NCBI GenBank assembly: GCA_011087865.1
Contig: JAALKW010000005.1
Location: 1-38,277, forward strand
Length of the DNA stretch: 38,277 nt
Reading direction: 5' to 3'
Source: Legionellaceae bacterium
Lineage (GTDB): Bacteria > Pseudomonadota > Gammaproteobacteria > Legionellales > Legionellaceae
This document shows positions 1 to 8,541 of this stretch, in pieces. Every line of letters begins with the position of its first letter. Positions within the stretch are counted from its first letter, which is position 1. A model generated the notes under the pieces. That model was not told where the DNA came from. It saw only the letters and a program-made list of their open reading frames with translations, and did no database searches. The position numbers and the translations under genes are program-made.

Positions 1-4
1 TGTC

Positions 5-1249
5 ATGACAGAACAAATCGATAACCAACAAGACAATGCTATTATCAAAGTTGTCGGTGACGGGGGCGGCGGTGGAAACGCTGTTGAACATATGCTGGCT
101 GAACGCATTGATGGCGTTAAATTTATTTGTGCCAATACAGATGCACAAGCGCTGAAAAACTATAAAGCAGAAGTATTAATGCAGCTCGGTGATGAACTAA
201 CAAAAGGTTTGGGTGCTGGCGCTAATCCACAAATTGGTCGTGAAGCTGCTGAAGAAGATCGCGAATCGATTCGTGCGGTCCTTGAAGGGGCAGACATGGT
301 ATTTATTACAGCTGGCATGGGCGGCGGCACAGGAACGGGTGCAGCACCTATTTTTGCTGAAGTGGCAAAAAGCCTAGGCATTTTAACGGTTGCGGTTGTC
401 ACAAAGCCATTTTCTTTTGAAGGCAAACAGCGAGCAATTGCAGCAGAAGAAGGCATGCGTCGTTTGGCAGAGCAAGTGGATTCGTTGATTACGATTCCAA
501 ACAATAAATTACTCAGTGTGCTCGGTAAAAATATTACCTTACTCAATGCCTTTAAGGCGGCTAATAATGTTCTATTGGGTGCTGTCAAAGGGATCGCTGA
601 TTTAATTACGCGTCCAGGTTTAATCAACGTTGACTTTGCAGATGTGCGAACCGTCATGTCAGAAATGGGAATGGCAATGATGGGAACAGGTAGCTCATCA
701 GGAGAGCAACGAGCGCGTCAAGCGGCTGAGGCGGCCATTGCATCACCGTTATTAGAGGATGTTAATTTTTCAGGTGCGCGCGGTATTCTTGTGAATATTA
801 CAGCAGGCCTTGATATGTCGATTGGTGAGTTTGAAGAAGTCGGCGATGTGGTTAAAGAATTTATTTCAGATGATGCAACAGTTGTTGTTGGGACAGTAAT
901 CGATGCGGATATGACCGATGAAATGCGGGTGACAGTGATTGTAACAGGGCTTGGTGAAGAAAAAGTGCGCCCATCAATGAATCATGCGAATACAGCACCT
1001 GCGGCAAAACGCGCGCCTTTATTTGAAACGCAGCGCCATGATGGTAGTTTTGATTATCAAGCATTAGATAAACCAGCCGTTGTGCGAAAACAAGCGGCAG
1101 TAACTCCTGTGAGTGCACCGCCGGCATCATCATCATCATCAACACCACCTCCTGCTACACCGCCAGTGGCTAAAAGTGAAACGGTTCCAGATGTCGATTA
1201 TTTGGATATTCCGGCCTTTTTACGCCGCCATGAGCATGAAGAGGTTTAA
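5..1249 (+). CDS. ftsZ: Cell division protein FtsZ
   Basis: FtsZ is the tubulin-like GTPase that polymerises into the cytoplasmic Z-ring and recruits the divisome. The 414-residue product has all family landmarks: an N-terminal glycine-rich loop (residues about 18-25), the GGGTGTG tubulin signature near residue 107, the T7-loop NVDFADV, a Ser/Pro-rich linker (about 370-395) and the C-terminal LDIPAFLRR peptide that binds FtsA and ZipA. One oddity is Asp19 in the loop read GDGGGGGNA, where the family has a hydrophobic residue (GVGGGGGNA in E. coli). The ATG lies four bases into the window, so its ribosome site and any ftsA upstream cannot be seen. lpxC follows in the same direction, the usual gammaproteobacterial order. 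The identity is secure. Confidence 0.97.
   Translation: MTEQIDNQQDNAIIKVVGDGGGGGNAVEHMLAERIDGVKFICANTDAQALKNYKAEVLMQLGDELTKGLGAGANPQIGREAAEEDRESIRAVLEGADMVFITAGMGGGTGTGAAPIFAEVAKSLGILTVAVVTKPFSFEGKQRAIAAEEGMRRLAEQVDSLITIPNNKLLSVLGKNITLLNAFKAANNVLLGAVKGIADLITRPGLINVDFADVRTVMSEMGMAMMGTGSSSGEQRARQAAEAAIASPLLEDVNFSGARGILVNITAGLDMSIGEFEEVGDVVKEFISDDATVVVGTVIDADMTDEMRVTVIVTGLGEEKVRPSMNHANTAPAAKRAPLFETQRHDGSFDYQALDKPAVVRKQAAVTPVSAPPASSSSSTPPPATPPVAKSETVPDVDYLDIPAFLRRHEHEEV
1125..1139 (+). repeat. CAT trinucleotide microsatellite in ftsZ
   Basis: Five tandem CAT units lie in the ftsZ linker region and are read in frame as a run of serines (Ser5). Unit gain or loss would change linker length without shifting the frame. 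Confidence 0.8.
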
Positions 1250-1275
1250 GCGTACTTTTTTTGTGTCTTGATATG

Positions 1276-1302
1276 GTCTAAACTCTATTAAAAGGTTTAG
1301 AC
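1276..1302 (+). other. Inverted repeat between ftsZ and lpxC
   Basis: GTCTAAAC (1276-1283) and GTTTAGAC (1295-1302) are perfect 8-bp arms around an 11-nt spacer. No T-run follows, so a simple intrinsic terminator is unlikely. It could be an operator or an RNA hairpin in a read-through transcript. Confidence 0.55.
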
Positions 1303-1326
1303 TAATCAATCGATTATTGCTAGAAT
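1297..1326 (+). promoter_or_regulatory. Possible lpxC promoter
   Basis: A TAGAAT -10-like hexamer (1321-1326) sits 18 nt after TTAGAC (1297-1302), which overlaps the right arm of the inverted repeat. The -35 match is weak. It lies about 50 bp upstream of the lpxC start, so a dedicated promoter is possible but unproven. Confidence 0.3.
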
Positions 1327-1378
1327 CGTTCAGATTTTTGTATTAACCGATTAAGGACAAGATAAGGTGGGCATCACC

Positions 1379-2293
1379 ATGGTAAAACAGCGAACACCGA
1401 AAGCGGTGATTCAGGCAACTGGGGTGGGTTTACACTCAGGTGATAAAATTTTATTAACCTTGCATCCTGCACCGGTAAATACAGGTATTGTGTTTCGACG
1501 GACCGATCTTGAAGGCACACCAGAAATTCCAGCATCCTATCAATATGTCAGTGAAACCATGTTATGCACCTCCTTGGAGCATGAAGGCGTCCGTGTGGCG
1601 ACGGTAGAGCATTTGTTATCTGCTTTCTCGGGACTTGGCATTGACAATGCATACGTTGATATTGATGGCCCAGAAGTTCCTATTATGGATGGCAGTGCAG
1701 CACCCTTTGTTTTTTTAATCCAATCTGCGGGTATCACGGAGCAAAATGCACCCAAACGGTTTATTCGTATTTTAAAGCCCATTCGAGTTGAAGACCAAGG
1801 TAAGCATGTAGAATTTTTACCTTATGATGGCTACAGAGTTTCTTTTACGATTGATTTCGATCATCCTGTCTTTAATGACAAGCCACAAACAGCAACATTC
1901 GATTTTTCATCGGCTTCTTATCAAAAAGAAGTGTGCCGTGCGCGAACCTTTGGTTTTTTATCTGATTATGAAAAACTACGCGAAGCTAATTTAGCCAAAG
2001 GCGGTAGCTTAGACAATGCTATTGTCGTGGATGATTATCGTGTTTTAAACGAAGATGGTCTGCGTTTTGATGATGAGTTTGTCAAACACAAAGTACTGGA
2101 TGCGGTTGGAGATTTATATTTATTAGGTTCAAGTCTTATCGGTGCGTTTGAAGGGCATCGTTCAGGGCATGAGCTTAACAATCGTCTTTTGCGCGCATTG
2201 GTTGCAGCAGAAGATGCTTGGGAATATGTTTATCCAGAAGCTGATAGTCCATCGCTAGATGGTTTTCCCGAGGCATCTTTGGTTGAGGCTTGA
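1379..2293 (+). CDS. lpxC: UDP-3-O-acyl-N-acetylglucosamine deacetylase LpxC
   Basis: LpxC carries out the committed, zinc-dependent deacetylation step of lipid A synthesis in the cytoplasm. The 304-residue product has the family's usual length and begins with the typical QRT...ATGVGLHSG block. The zinc ligands are visible as His78 (VEHLL), His237 and Asp241 ([10 protein letters not shown]), and the catalytic His264 lies in HRSGHE. I chose the ATG at 1379 over the in-frame GTG at 1367 because AAGGTGG at 1364-1370 is well placed as its ribosome site and homologues start M-x-K-Q-R-T. The last 64 bp overlap the 3' end of the convergent DUF721 gene. The gene follows ftsZ after 129 bp. Confidence 0.96.
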   Translation: MVKQRTPKAVIQATGVGLHSGDKILLTLHPAPVNTGIVFRRTDLEGTPEIPASYQYVSETMLCTSLEHEGVRVATVEHLLSAFSGLGIDNAYVDIDGPEVPIMDGSAAPFVFLIQSAGITEQNAPKRFIRILKPIRVEDQGKHVEFLPYDGYRVSFTIDFDHPVFNDKPQTATFDFSSASYQKEVCRARTFGFLSDYEKLREANLAKGGSLDNAIVVDDYRVLNEDGLRFDDEFVKHKVLDAVGDLYLLGSSLIGAFEGHRSGHELNNRLLRALVAAEDAWEYVYPEADSPSLDGFPEASLVEA

Positions 2294-2703
2294 TTTTTTC
2301 CAAGACGTTCAAGCGCTTCTTTTAATGGGCCATAACTGCAATGCTTCGCACTCTCAGTAATGGTTTTTTTTGCATTATTTGAAAGCATGGCGGCACGCTT
2401 TGTTTTTTTCAGCGGTTTTTTTGTACCAGGAGACAAAGCAATACGAATGGATGTTAGGTGATGTAGACCTGACTGTCGTAATTGGTCACGTAGCGTAGGG
2501 AGCTCATAACGTAGTCTTGCAGCCCATACGGCATCGTCTACGGTAAGCACCAGGCAGCCTTCGGAAAAACGGCTCACTTGGCAGGGAACAGTTTCTTCAA
2601 GTGCCAGGTGTTGCTGGACCAAGGCGGTTAATGTTTCTAACTGCGCCGCTTCTTGATAAATTGAGGCCAGCGAGTGTGTAAAGCATTGTGTGATTTTTCG
2701 CAT
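2230..2703 (-). CDS. dciA: DUF721 (DciA-family) protein
   Basis: This 157-residue protein has an N-terminal DUF721 domain (about residues 1-95): a leading helical part, then the [21 protein letters not shown] segment and a leucine/arginine-rich helix. DUF721 proteins include DciA, which helps load the replicative helicase DnaB in bacteria lacking DnaC/DnaI; a helicase-loading role here is inferred from the family only. The C-terminal half is lysine- and serine-rich and probably disordered. A DUF721 gene near lpxC is common in gammaproteobacteria. Its last codons run antisense across the end of lpxC. No good ribosome site precedes the ATG, so the start is less certain than the frame. Confidence 0.7.
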   Translation of the reverse strand: MRKITQCFTHSLASIYQEAAQLETLTALVQQHLALEETVPCQVSRFSEGCLVLTVDDAVWAARLRYELPTLRDQLRQSGLHHLTSIRIALSPGTKKPLKKTKRAAMLSNNAKKTITESAKHCSYGPLKEALERLGKNQASTKDASGKPSSDGLSASG

Positions 2704-2774
2704 AATTTATAATGGTTCAGCGGTCTTCTGTTTGTAGTATACAGGAGTCTTGCCTTAAATCGGAGCGTTTCAAC

Positions 2775-3203
2775 ATGGCTAATCAAGAAGTTGTATATCA
2801 AGCGCGTCTGCATTGGGTTTTATTTATTTGGCCTATCTTATTTTTTATCGTCAGTGCGTGGCTTGGCATCAGTTTTCCGTCACTTCATTCGGTCAGCATT
2901 TTCTTTATGATACTCGGATTATTTTGGAGCGGCTTGGCTTGGTTAACGTATCAATTTTCATCACTCACAATCAAACACAAACAGGTCATATTACGTACGG
3001 GTATTTTAGTGCGTCAAACCATTGATGTGCCCATGTCTAAAATTGAAAGCATCGATATCCGACAATCTATTATCGGTAGCTTATTTAAATATGGCTCTCT
3101 GGTCATTACAGGCACAGGGGGCACGAGACAGTCTATTGCTTATATAGCAAGGCCGCTCACGTGTCGTAGACATATTGAGCAGCTCATGCATGAAATTCAA
3201 TAG
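2775..3203 (+). CDS. Small membrane protein with bacterial PH domain (bPH2, YdbT/YdbS type)
   Basis: The 142-residue product starts with a short cytoplasmic stretch and then has two hydrophobic segments (about residues 14-35 and 40-60). A beta-rich domain follows, with the SLTIKHKQVILRTGILVRQTIDVP and KIESIDIRQSIIGSLFKYGSLVITGTGG-type pattern of bacterial PH domains (PF03703). Function in this family is poorly known; it is thought to act at the membrane. I took the ATG at 2775, with GGAG at 2762-2765, rather than an upstream TTG/ATG, because homologues begin near YQARLHW. It is divergent from the DUF721 gene and ends 5 bp from the convergent effector candidate. Confidence 0.7.
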   Translation: MANQEVVYQARLHWVLFIWPILFFIVSAWLGISFPSLHSVSIFFMILGLFWSGLAWLTYQFSSLTIKHKQVILRTGILVRQTIDVPMSKIESIDIRQSIIGSLFKYGSLVITGTGGTRQSIAYIARPLTCRRHIEQLMHEIQ

Positions 3204-3208
3204 CGTGA

Positions 3209-4933
3209 TTAATGTGTATCTGGCGATTCACCGCTTGCGGCATGATACGCATCATCATCATGCTCACCTTTAGTTTCTTCTAGACTTTTTTTCAGGTCAT
3301 GCGTTATATCACTTGTATCGTGGAACTCACTGTCACGTAGTGATTCCATATAGCTTGCAAGTACGGGATGTCCATAGGTGATTGTATTTTCAAGAGCTGT
3401 TAACGTAGGCTGGGCAGGATTGCCTGAAAAATCAACTTGGACTTTTCCTGTGGCTAATAAAATAGGGGTGTCCTCTGTGAGTGCCGAGAGCGTTGTTTGG
3501 TCTTCACTCGCTTCATACAAGGGATTTTCTGCGCCTTCTTCATATGGGTTTTTAGCAACGAGTAAGTTGTCGGCCTTAAATACTTCTTGAATCGTAAACC
3601 CTGTTGCATTGGGCATAATATTAATGGTGTGTGTGCTCGCGGAGTCTCTGAGTCTCGCACCATGATAAGGCCTTTTATTTGCAGGATGTTCCGTCATTGC
3701 CTCTTGTACCGCGGATGCGACAGGCCAAAGCAGGCCACCTTGATTAAATTTTTGTTTTAAATACACGACCATCTCTTCTTTTGGAGTCTTCACATCGGCT
3801 AAAAGTACATCAGTTAAAAAACGTGAGACATGAGCCTCTTGATTAAAATCATAATCAGTATAATCAGACAGTGGTCTTTCATTAATAAATACTTCATTGT
3901 TGTCTTTGGCACGTTGCAAGTCAGCGCCTAAATCACTGCTCTTATTATCCGGTGGACTTGTTAAAATAGCAGGACTATTTCTATCGGTAATGCGCATTTT
4001 GCTGGTTTGAATTTTAGCTTCTAACTTGGCGCTTCCGCTGAACAGAGTATTTATTTGTAAAGCGCTTTTAGTGTAAGTTGTTTTAATGGCCCTTTTTGCT
4101 GTGCCTTCCATGAGATAGAAATACTTTGAAATAAAATCTTCAAATGTCTGGATAAGTGACCCCAAAATACTAGCGACCTCTTCCTCTGGATTTGCATCTT
4201 TTATTGTTTGTATCTGTTGTTTTAGCATGGATACTTGGGCTAAGAACTCTGGAAGAATAGCGCCGAGATTATCCGAGTTAATCTTATCTCTAACATCAGG
4301 GAGTTCATCAAGTAGCTGCTCTAAGCTAACCGTCGCTGTGTTTAAATCTTGAAGTAATTTTGGGTTTGCTTTTTTCAGCGCGGCTAAGTTGTCATTTCTA
4401 AAGGCCTCTAGCATAACAAGCCCTTGCATCGCATGATTTGCAAATGTATTTAACGCACTTTTAACGCCTTCAGATTCTAAATACTCGCTATTTTCCTCGA
4501 TTAAGCGACCACTTGATAGCTTTGCTACATCTTCAGGTGATTTTGAGAGACCCTCTATTAAATTAATATCCTCATAGATTAGGAAATATTGTTCGGCGTT
4601 GTCTGTATTTATATTTTTTGAAAAGGCTTGAATATAATCTCTTAGAATCGCTGTGGTGATAGCATTTCGATGTTCTTCATTTTCACCTGACAATTTTCTG
4701 AGTACATCTTGAAGCACAGGATAAATCTGTTGGTGTACGACTTGTCCAAAGTCAACCCATCCTTCTTCTTTTGCGAGAATTAAATTATTGATTTCATCTT
4801 CGGTGAGGCTTGTACCTGAGCCATCAAAAACGAGGCTTACGTCTTCGCTCGCACTAATTGTCTGATTCAGATCGACAGCTTCTATCTTTTCAAGAAACTG
4901 AGCCGCATAGCTATCGGTTTCGGGAGCAGTCAT
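3209..4933 (-). CDS. Acidic hypothetical protein, candidate Dot/Icm effector
   Basis: I do not recognise this 574-residue protein. It has no signal peptide, membrane segment or obvious enzymatic motif. It is strongly acidic and mostly helical in composition, with a likely coiled-coil stretch around residues 195-265 (leucine- and glutamate-rich). The last 45 residues are rich in Glu, Asp, Ser, Thr and His and include SLEETKGEHDDD. That resembles the glutamate-rich E-block and polar tail that act as a C-terminal translocation signal in many Dot/Icm substrates. It follows dacB by 56 bp on the same strand, and the AT-rich gap could carry its own promoter. An effector role is inferred from tail composition and from a Dot/Icm locus 10 kb away. 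It could also be a lineage-specific housekeeping protein. Confidence 0.6.
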   Translation of the reverse strand: MTAPETDSYAAQFLEKIEAVDLNQTISASEDVSLVFDGSGTSLTEDEINNLILAKEEGWVDFGQVVHQQIYPVLQDVLRKLSGENEEHRNAITTAILRDYIQAFSKNINTDNAEQYFLIYEDINLIEGLSKSPEDVAKLSSGRLIEENSEYLESEGVKSALNTFANHAMQGLVMLEAFRNDNLAALKKANPKLLQDLNTATVSLEQLLDELPDVRDKINSDNLGAILPEFLAQVSMLKQQIQTIKDANPEEEVASILGSLIQTFEDFISKYFYLMEGTAKRAIKTTYTKSALQINTLFSGSAKLEAKIQTSKMRITDRNSPAILTSPPDNKSSDLGADLQRAKDNNEVFINERPLSDYTDYDFNQEAHVSRFLTDVLLADVKTPKEEMVVYLKQKFNQGGLLWPVASAVQEAMTEHPANKRPYHGARLRDSASTHTINIMPNATGFTIQEVFKADNLLVAKNPYEEGAENPLYEASEDQTTLSALTEDTPILLATGKVQVDFSGNPAQPTLTALENTITYGHPVLASYMESLRDSEFHDTSDITHDLKKSLEETKGEHDDDAYHAASGESPDTH

Positions 4934-4989
4934 AATAAGCTCAAAATTAATCCACTTAAGTTTATATTAGATCAATTTTTAGCTTTTGG

Positions 4990-6792
4990 CTACCCCGCGG
5001 CATCTCGAAGCGTCCAGGTACGAGATTGAGTCGATGTTTTTGTTTGTACCCAAAGCAGAGAGGGGTTCATGGCTTTTCTAGCCGGTGCTGACATGCCATG
5101 GAGGGCTGCCGCAAAAGAATATTTTTTATTAACGCTTTGTAGGGCTTGCCAAACAATTTTAGGATCTTTAGATTGATCATCTAAAATGAGATGATCTCCT
5201 CGATAGACCACAGCAACGGGCTTGCCTCTTAAAGCACGTTTTAAGGCCAGCTCAATGTGGCGCCATTTTTTAGCATGATTTTGAGCAATTTTTGCTTGTG
5301 AAAGATGATGTTGGAATGCCACGCGATCATGTGCATGATTGCTGTGAATGGCACCTGGTTCACGAGGATGCTGCTTTAGAAAGAAATCACACAAAGCATC
5401 CACAACAGCAGGATAACGCCAGGTGGTTTTGGGTTTTGTTTTTGGGCCTTTGTTAATATAAATGGCAAAAGCAAGGGTGTGTGCATTGGCTGTATATAAA
5501 TAGCCAGATAAGCTGACAATGCCTCTCATGGTGCCGGTTTTCGCGCGAACAAAGCCTTTTTGTGTTGGTTTTTTTAAACGCTTTTTAAGTGTACCATCTC
5601 GTCCTGCAACAGGCAGTGCTGAAATATACTCATAGGCTAATGGAAAACGAGAATATAAAAATTGTAATAACTCAACGGTTTGTTTGGGGGTGAGTCGGTC
5701 TTGTCTGGATAGGCCTGAGCCATCGGTAAAGTTTGCTTTGTTGAGTTGAATGCCAGTTTCTTTTTGTAAGAATTTTTTGAGTACGCTTTCAGCGCCACCC
5801 CAATTAACAGGCGAGCCATTTAGAACGGCAGCTGTATATAAATATAAGCTATCAGCATATAAATTATCAGATTTTTTAAGTGTTGCTGCGAGTAACTGTG
5901 AAATCGTTCTTGATTCATGTTTGGCGAGCAATAAGGCTTGTTTGGGTTTTTTGCCATAAATAATTTTGCCATTTAATTGAATGCCTAGTGTTTTAAGTTC
6001 AGAGCGCAGTTGTGCTTTGGCATAAATCAGTGGATTCTTAATCGCAAGCTTTTGTTGGGCTGACCATTGGCTAGCACCAATGCAACCACGGACCGTGAGT
6101 TGATTTTCAGCATCCATTTGGTAGCTGAGCCCGCAATTTTTTGCATTGGGTTTTGTGAGGACTTCATTGGTGAGTTGCACGCCGTTATTTGAAGGTTGCA
6201 ATTCAATGACGGCTTTTTCTCCCACACGAGCGGCAGGGTTGACGGTGACAACCAGGCGATTTTCATCGAGCACAAGCGGTGCAAGGGGCGCGCCATAGCT
6301 ATAAATTAAATCTTTTTTCGTCCAACCAGGTGCATAAGGGCTAATGTGACGTCGGCTACTGACAAGTACAATATTGCCGTTGATGCGAGTAATGCCCCAG
6401 GTTTTTAGCTCAGCGAGTAATTGATTTAAATCATGGCTGGTAAAAGAAGGATCGCCTGGTAAATATAAATAAATAGAGCCATCTAAAGCTCCTGCTTGAA
6501 GGTGATGTGCATTGGTACTCAGTTCAGTTTGAAAGCGATAATTAGGCCCAAGTGCGAGTAGTGCGGCGGCATCTGAAAATAATTTCATGTTGCTGGCAGG
6601 AATATAAGTCTCAGAGGCATTGCGTGAATATAAAGTTTCACCCGTGTTTAAATCAACAACCAAGGCACCGATGTTCATAGCAGGATCAACTCGCTTTAAT
6701 AGTAAATCTACGTCGCTTTGTAAGGGGGCAGCCGAAAGGGGAAGTGTGAGCATGTAACAAGTAATGCTGAGTAAAATCCGTTTTATTCGCAT
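4990..6792 (-). CDS. dacB: PBP4-type D-alanyl-D-alanine carboxypeptidase/endopeptidase with C-terminal extension
   Basis: This is a class C low-molecular-weight penicillin-binding protein acting on peptidoglycan peptides in the periplasm. A signal peptide covers about residues 1-22 (ending LSAA). The three active-site motifs are present in order: Ser67-Asn-Met-Lys70, Ser308-Asp-Asn310 and Lys418-Thr-Gly420. The long spacing between the first two is typical of the PBP4 (DacB/S13) family, which has an inserted domain there. At 600 residues it is longer than the usual 450-490. About 120 residues follow the last catalytic-domain segment (about 480-600) and do not look like the peptidase fold. This tail contains a His-rich start and the motif AVVYRGDHLIL. 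The neighbours do not indicate a specific pathway. Confidence 0.9.
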   Translation of the reverse strand: MRIKRILLSITCYMLTLPLSAAPLQSDVDLLLKRVDPAMNIGALVVDLNTGETLYSRNASETYIPASNMKLFSDAAALLALGPNYRFQTELSTNAHHLQAGALDGSIYLYLPGDPSFTSHDLNQLLAELKTWGITRINGNIVLVSSRRHISPYAPGWTKKDLIYSYGAPLAPLVLDENRLVVTVNPAARVGEKAVIELQPSNNGVQLTNEVLTKPNAKNCGLSYQMDAENQLTVRGCIGASQWSAQQKLAIKNPLIYAKAQLRSELKTLGIQLNGKIIYGKKPKQALLLAKHESRTISQLLAATLKKSDNLYADSLYLYTAAVLNGSPVNWGGAESVLKKFLQKETGIQLNKANFTDGSGLSRQDRLTPKQTVELLQFLYSRFPLAYEYISALPVAGRDGTLKKRLKKPTQKGFVRAKTGTMRGIVSLSGYLYTANAHTLAFAIYINKGPKTKPKTTWRYPAVVDALCDFFLKQHPREPGAIHSNHAHDRVAFQHHLSQAKIAQNHAKKWRHIELALKRALRGKPVAVVYRGDHLILDDQSKDPKIVWQALQSVNKKYSFAAALHGMSAPARKAMNPSLLWVQTKTSTQSRTWTLRDAAG

Positions 6793-6893
6793 GAGTAAGC
6801 TATCCTATTTGCTATGCTATTATTTTGCTATGTCATTAATATTAAAGAATAGTTCAAAGTATGCGATTTGTCGCTTAGATGAAATCAAATGAT

Positions 6894-8417
6894 TTACTCA
6901 TATTCAGGCAGTGGCTGCTGATCAGGAAAAATATCGGCAAGTGACACAGATAAGCCATCTTCACGAACCATCCGTGCATGTTTACGTTGCAATTGACGGG
7001 GTTCATCGACCCCACAAGAATGGCACAAAATAGCAACTTCATGTGCAATGCTATCCGCGTAATGATAGACACGGTCTATTTTATTTTCGACCACAAGGCC
7101 ATTTTGTAAACGTATATTATGGGTAGCAATACCGGTAGGGCAAGTGTTTTGATGACATTTCATGGATTGAATGCACCCCAGTGCAAGCATGAAGCCACGC
7201 GCTGAGTTGACAAAGTCAGCGCCTGCGCAGAGCGCCCAGGTGACATCAGCTGGCGTGATGAGCTTACCACTGGCAATGACTTTTATGCGATCTCGTAGAT
7301 TATAAATCACAAGAATATCAACAAGCTTTGGGAGCGCTTCAGAAATAGGGATTCCAACGTAGTCCATGAGGCCTTGAGGGGAGGCACCTGTCCCACCGTC
7401 AGCACTATCCAGCGTAATAAAATCAGGTGCAGATAAAACACCCCGCTGATGAATCGCAAGACATAAATCATGTAGCCATTCATAGCTACCGAGTACAAAT
7501 TTACAGCCGACCGGTTTACCGGTTTGCTCACGAATATGGTGAACCATATCGAGTAATTCATCGACTGTTGCAATATCTGGATGTCGATTAGGGCTAATGG
7601 AATCTTCGTGTTCGGGAATACCACGAATTTCAGCGACTTCATCATTGACTTTAACGGCAGGTAAAATACCCCCTTTGCCAGGCTTTGCGCCTTGGCTGAG
7701 TTTAATTTCAAACATTTTGATGTTTGGATTTTTAGCAAATAAATCCAGACGCTCATCTGAGAGTTCACCGGATTTGCTTCTAAAACCATACTTTGCCGTG
7801 CCAATTTGAGCCACCACGTCACAGCCGCCTTCAAGATGATAAGGCGATACGCCACCTTCCCCTGTATTGAGCCAACAACCAGCTTTTTTGGCACCATATG
7901 ACAAAGCTTTAATGGCAGGTTTTGATATAGAGCCGTAACTCATGCCTGAAATATTGAAAATATGGTGTGCAACATAAGGCGTTTGACAATGCTGACCAAT
8001 CGTCAGTGGCTTAATATGTGCCTCGCCGGTTGAAAGCACCGGAAATGGCGCACTCACAAAATATAATGCACCGGTATGATGGAGCGGTCTTGTTGAACCA
8101 AAACCAATCATCGTATCAACATGTTTAGCTGCGCGATAAACCCAGTTGCGTTGAGCACGATTAAAAGGAAGTTCTTCACGGTCATTGGTAAAAAAATATT
8201 GTCTTAAAAACTCGCCTAAATATTCACTAAAATATCTTAAGTGCCCAATGAGCGGGTAATTTCTAAGAATAGTTCGTTTTTTTTGATATTTATCAAGAAA
8301 AAAAACGACAATAAATACAAAAAAAAGAAAAAGCAGCAAAAGCCGGGAGTAAAGCTGGTCGAGAATCAGCGTGTCGAATAAAAATGGATATTTTTCATCG
8401 ATTCCTGGTGCGGCCAC
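6894..8417 (-). CDS. Membrane-anchored FMN-binding glutamate synthase-like protein
   Basis: The 507-residue product has one N-terminal hydrophobic anchor (about residues 24-42) followed by a glutamate synthase central/FMN domain (PF01645). Visible landmarks are the GGTG and SADGGTGASP flavin-site segments and the cluster motif Cys415-x5-Cys421-x4-Cys426, which matches the [3Fe-4S] motif of GltB. It lacks the glutaminase and C-terminal beta-helix domains of true GltB, so it is a stand-alone family member whose physiological substrate is generally unknown. The start is a GTG with AAGGAG five bases upstream; an overlapping ATG is out of frame. It is divergent from algH, with a perfect palindrome just upstream of its ribosome site. 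Confidence 0.85.
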   Translation of the reverse strand: MAAPGIDEKYPFLFDTLILDQLYSRLLLLFLFFVFIVVFFLDKYQKKRTILRNYPLIGHLRYFSEYLGEFLRQYFFTNDREELPFNRAQRNWVYRAAKHVDTMIGFGSTRPLHHTGALYFVSAPFPVLSTGEAHIKPLTIGQHCQTPYVAHHIFNISGMSYGSISKPAIKALSYGAKKAGCWLNTGEGGVSPYHLEGGCDVVAQIGTAKYGFRSKSGELSDERLDLFAKNPNIKMFEIKLSQGAKPGKGGILPAVKVNDEVAEIRGIPEHEDSISPNRHPDIATVDELLDMVHHIREQTGKPVGCKFVLGSYEWLHDLCLAIHQRGVLSAPDFITLDSADGGTGASPQGLMDYVGIPISEALPKLVDILVIYNLRDRIKVIASGKLITPADVTWALCAGADFVNSARGFMLALGCIQSMKCHQNTCPTGIATHNIRLQNGLVVENKIDRVYHYADSIAHEVAILCHSCGVDEPRQLQRKHARMVREDGLSVSLADIFPDQQPLPEYE

Positions 8418-8430
8418 ATCTGCTCCTTGA

Positions 8431-8455
8431 TATGATAAAACGCTTTTTTATCATA
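8431..8455. other. Perfect palindrome in the divergent promoter region
   Basis: Ten-bp arms TATGATAAAA (8431-8440) and TTTTATCATA (8446-8455) surround a 5-nt loop. The element lies just upstream of the ribosome site of the glutamate-synthase-like gene and about 85 bp before algH. It could be an operator or a 5' UTR hairpin. Confidence 0.65.
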
Positions 8456-8504
8456 GCGGGGCGGGTGTCTTCAGGCAAGTCATACAAGAGGCTTTAATTT
8501 GTTC

Positions 8505-8510
8505 TATAAT
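8505..8510 (+). promoter_or_regulatory. Likely -10 element for algH-ruvX-pyrB
   Basis: A consensus TATAAT is placed 31 bp before the algH ATG. No good -35 is seen at 16-18 bp spacing (TCATAC at 19 bp is poor). Confidence 0.5.
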
Positions 8511-8541
8511 AAATCTAAGTGAATTTATTTTAGGGCTAAAA

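Noticed and set aside
160..657. Long minus-strand open frame inside ftsZ
   Set aside because: It is a shadow of the ftsZ codons, with no recognisable domain.
861..1148. Minus-strand open frame over the end of ftsZ with a Met/His-rich start
   Set aside because: It is antisense to a conserved gene; its odd composition comes from the CAT repeat, and it has no ribosome site or family match.
4934..4989. PmrA-type box upstream of the effector candidate
   Set aside because: The two TTAA cores are 9 bp apart and the second half-site does not fit YTTAAK.
6797..6835. Repeated GCTAT/TTTGCTATG words upstream of dacB
   Set aside because: They are short, imperfect and irregularly spaced; not enough to call a regulatory array.
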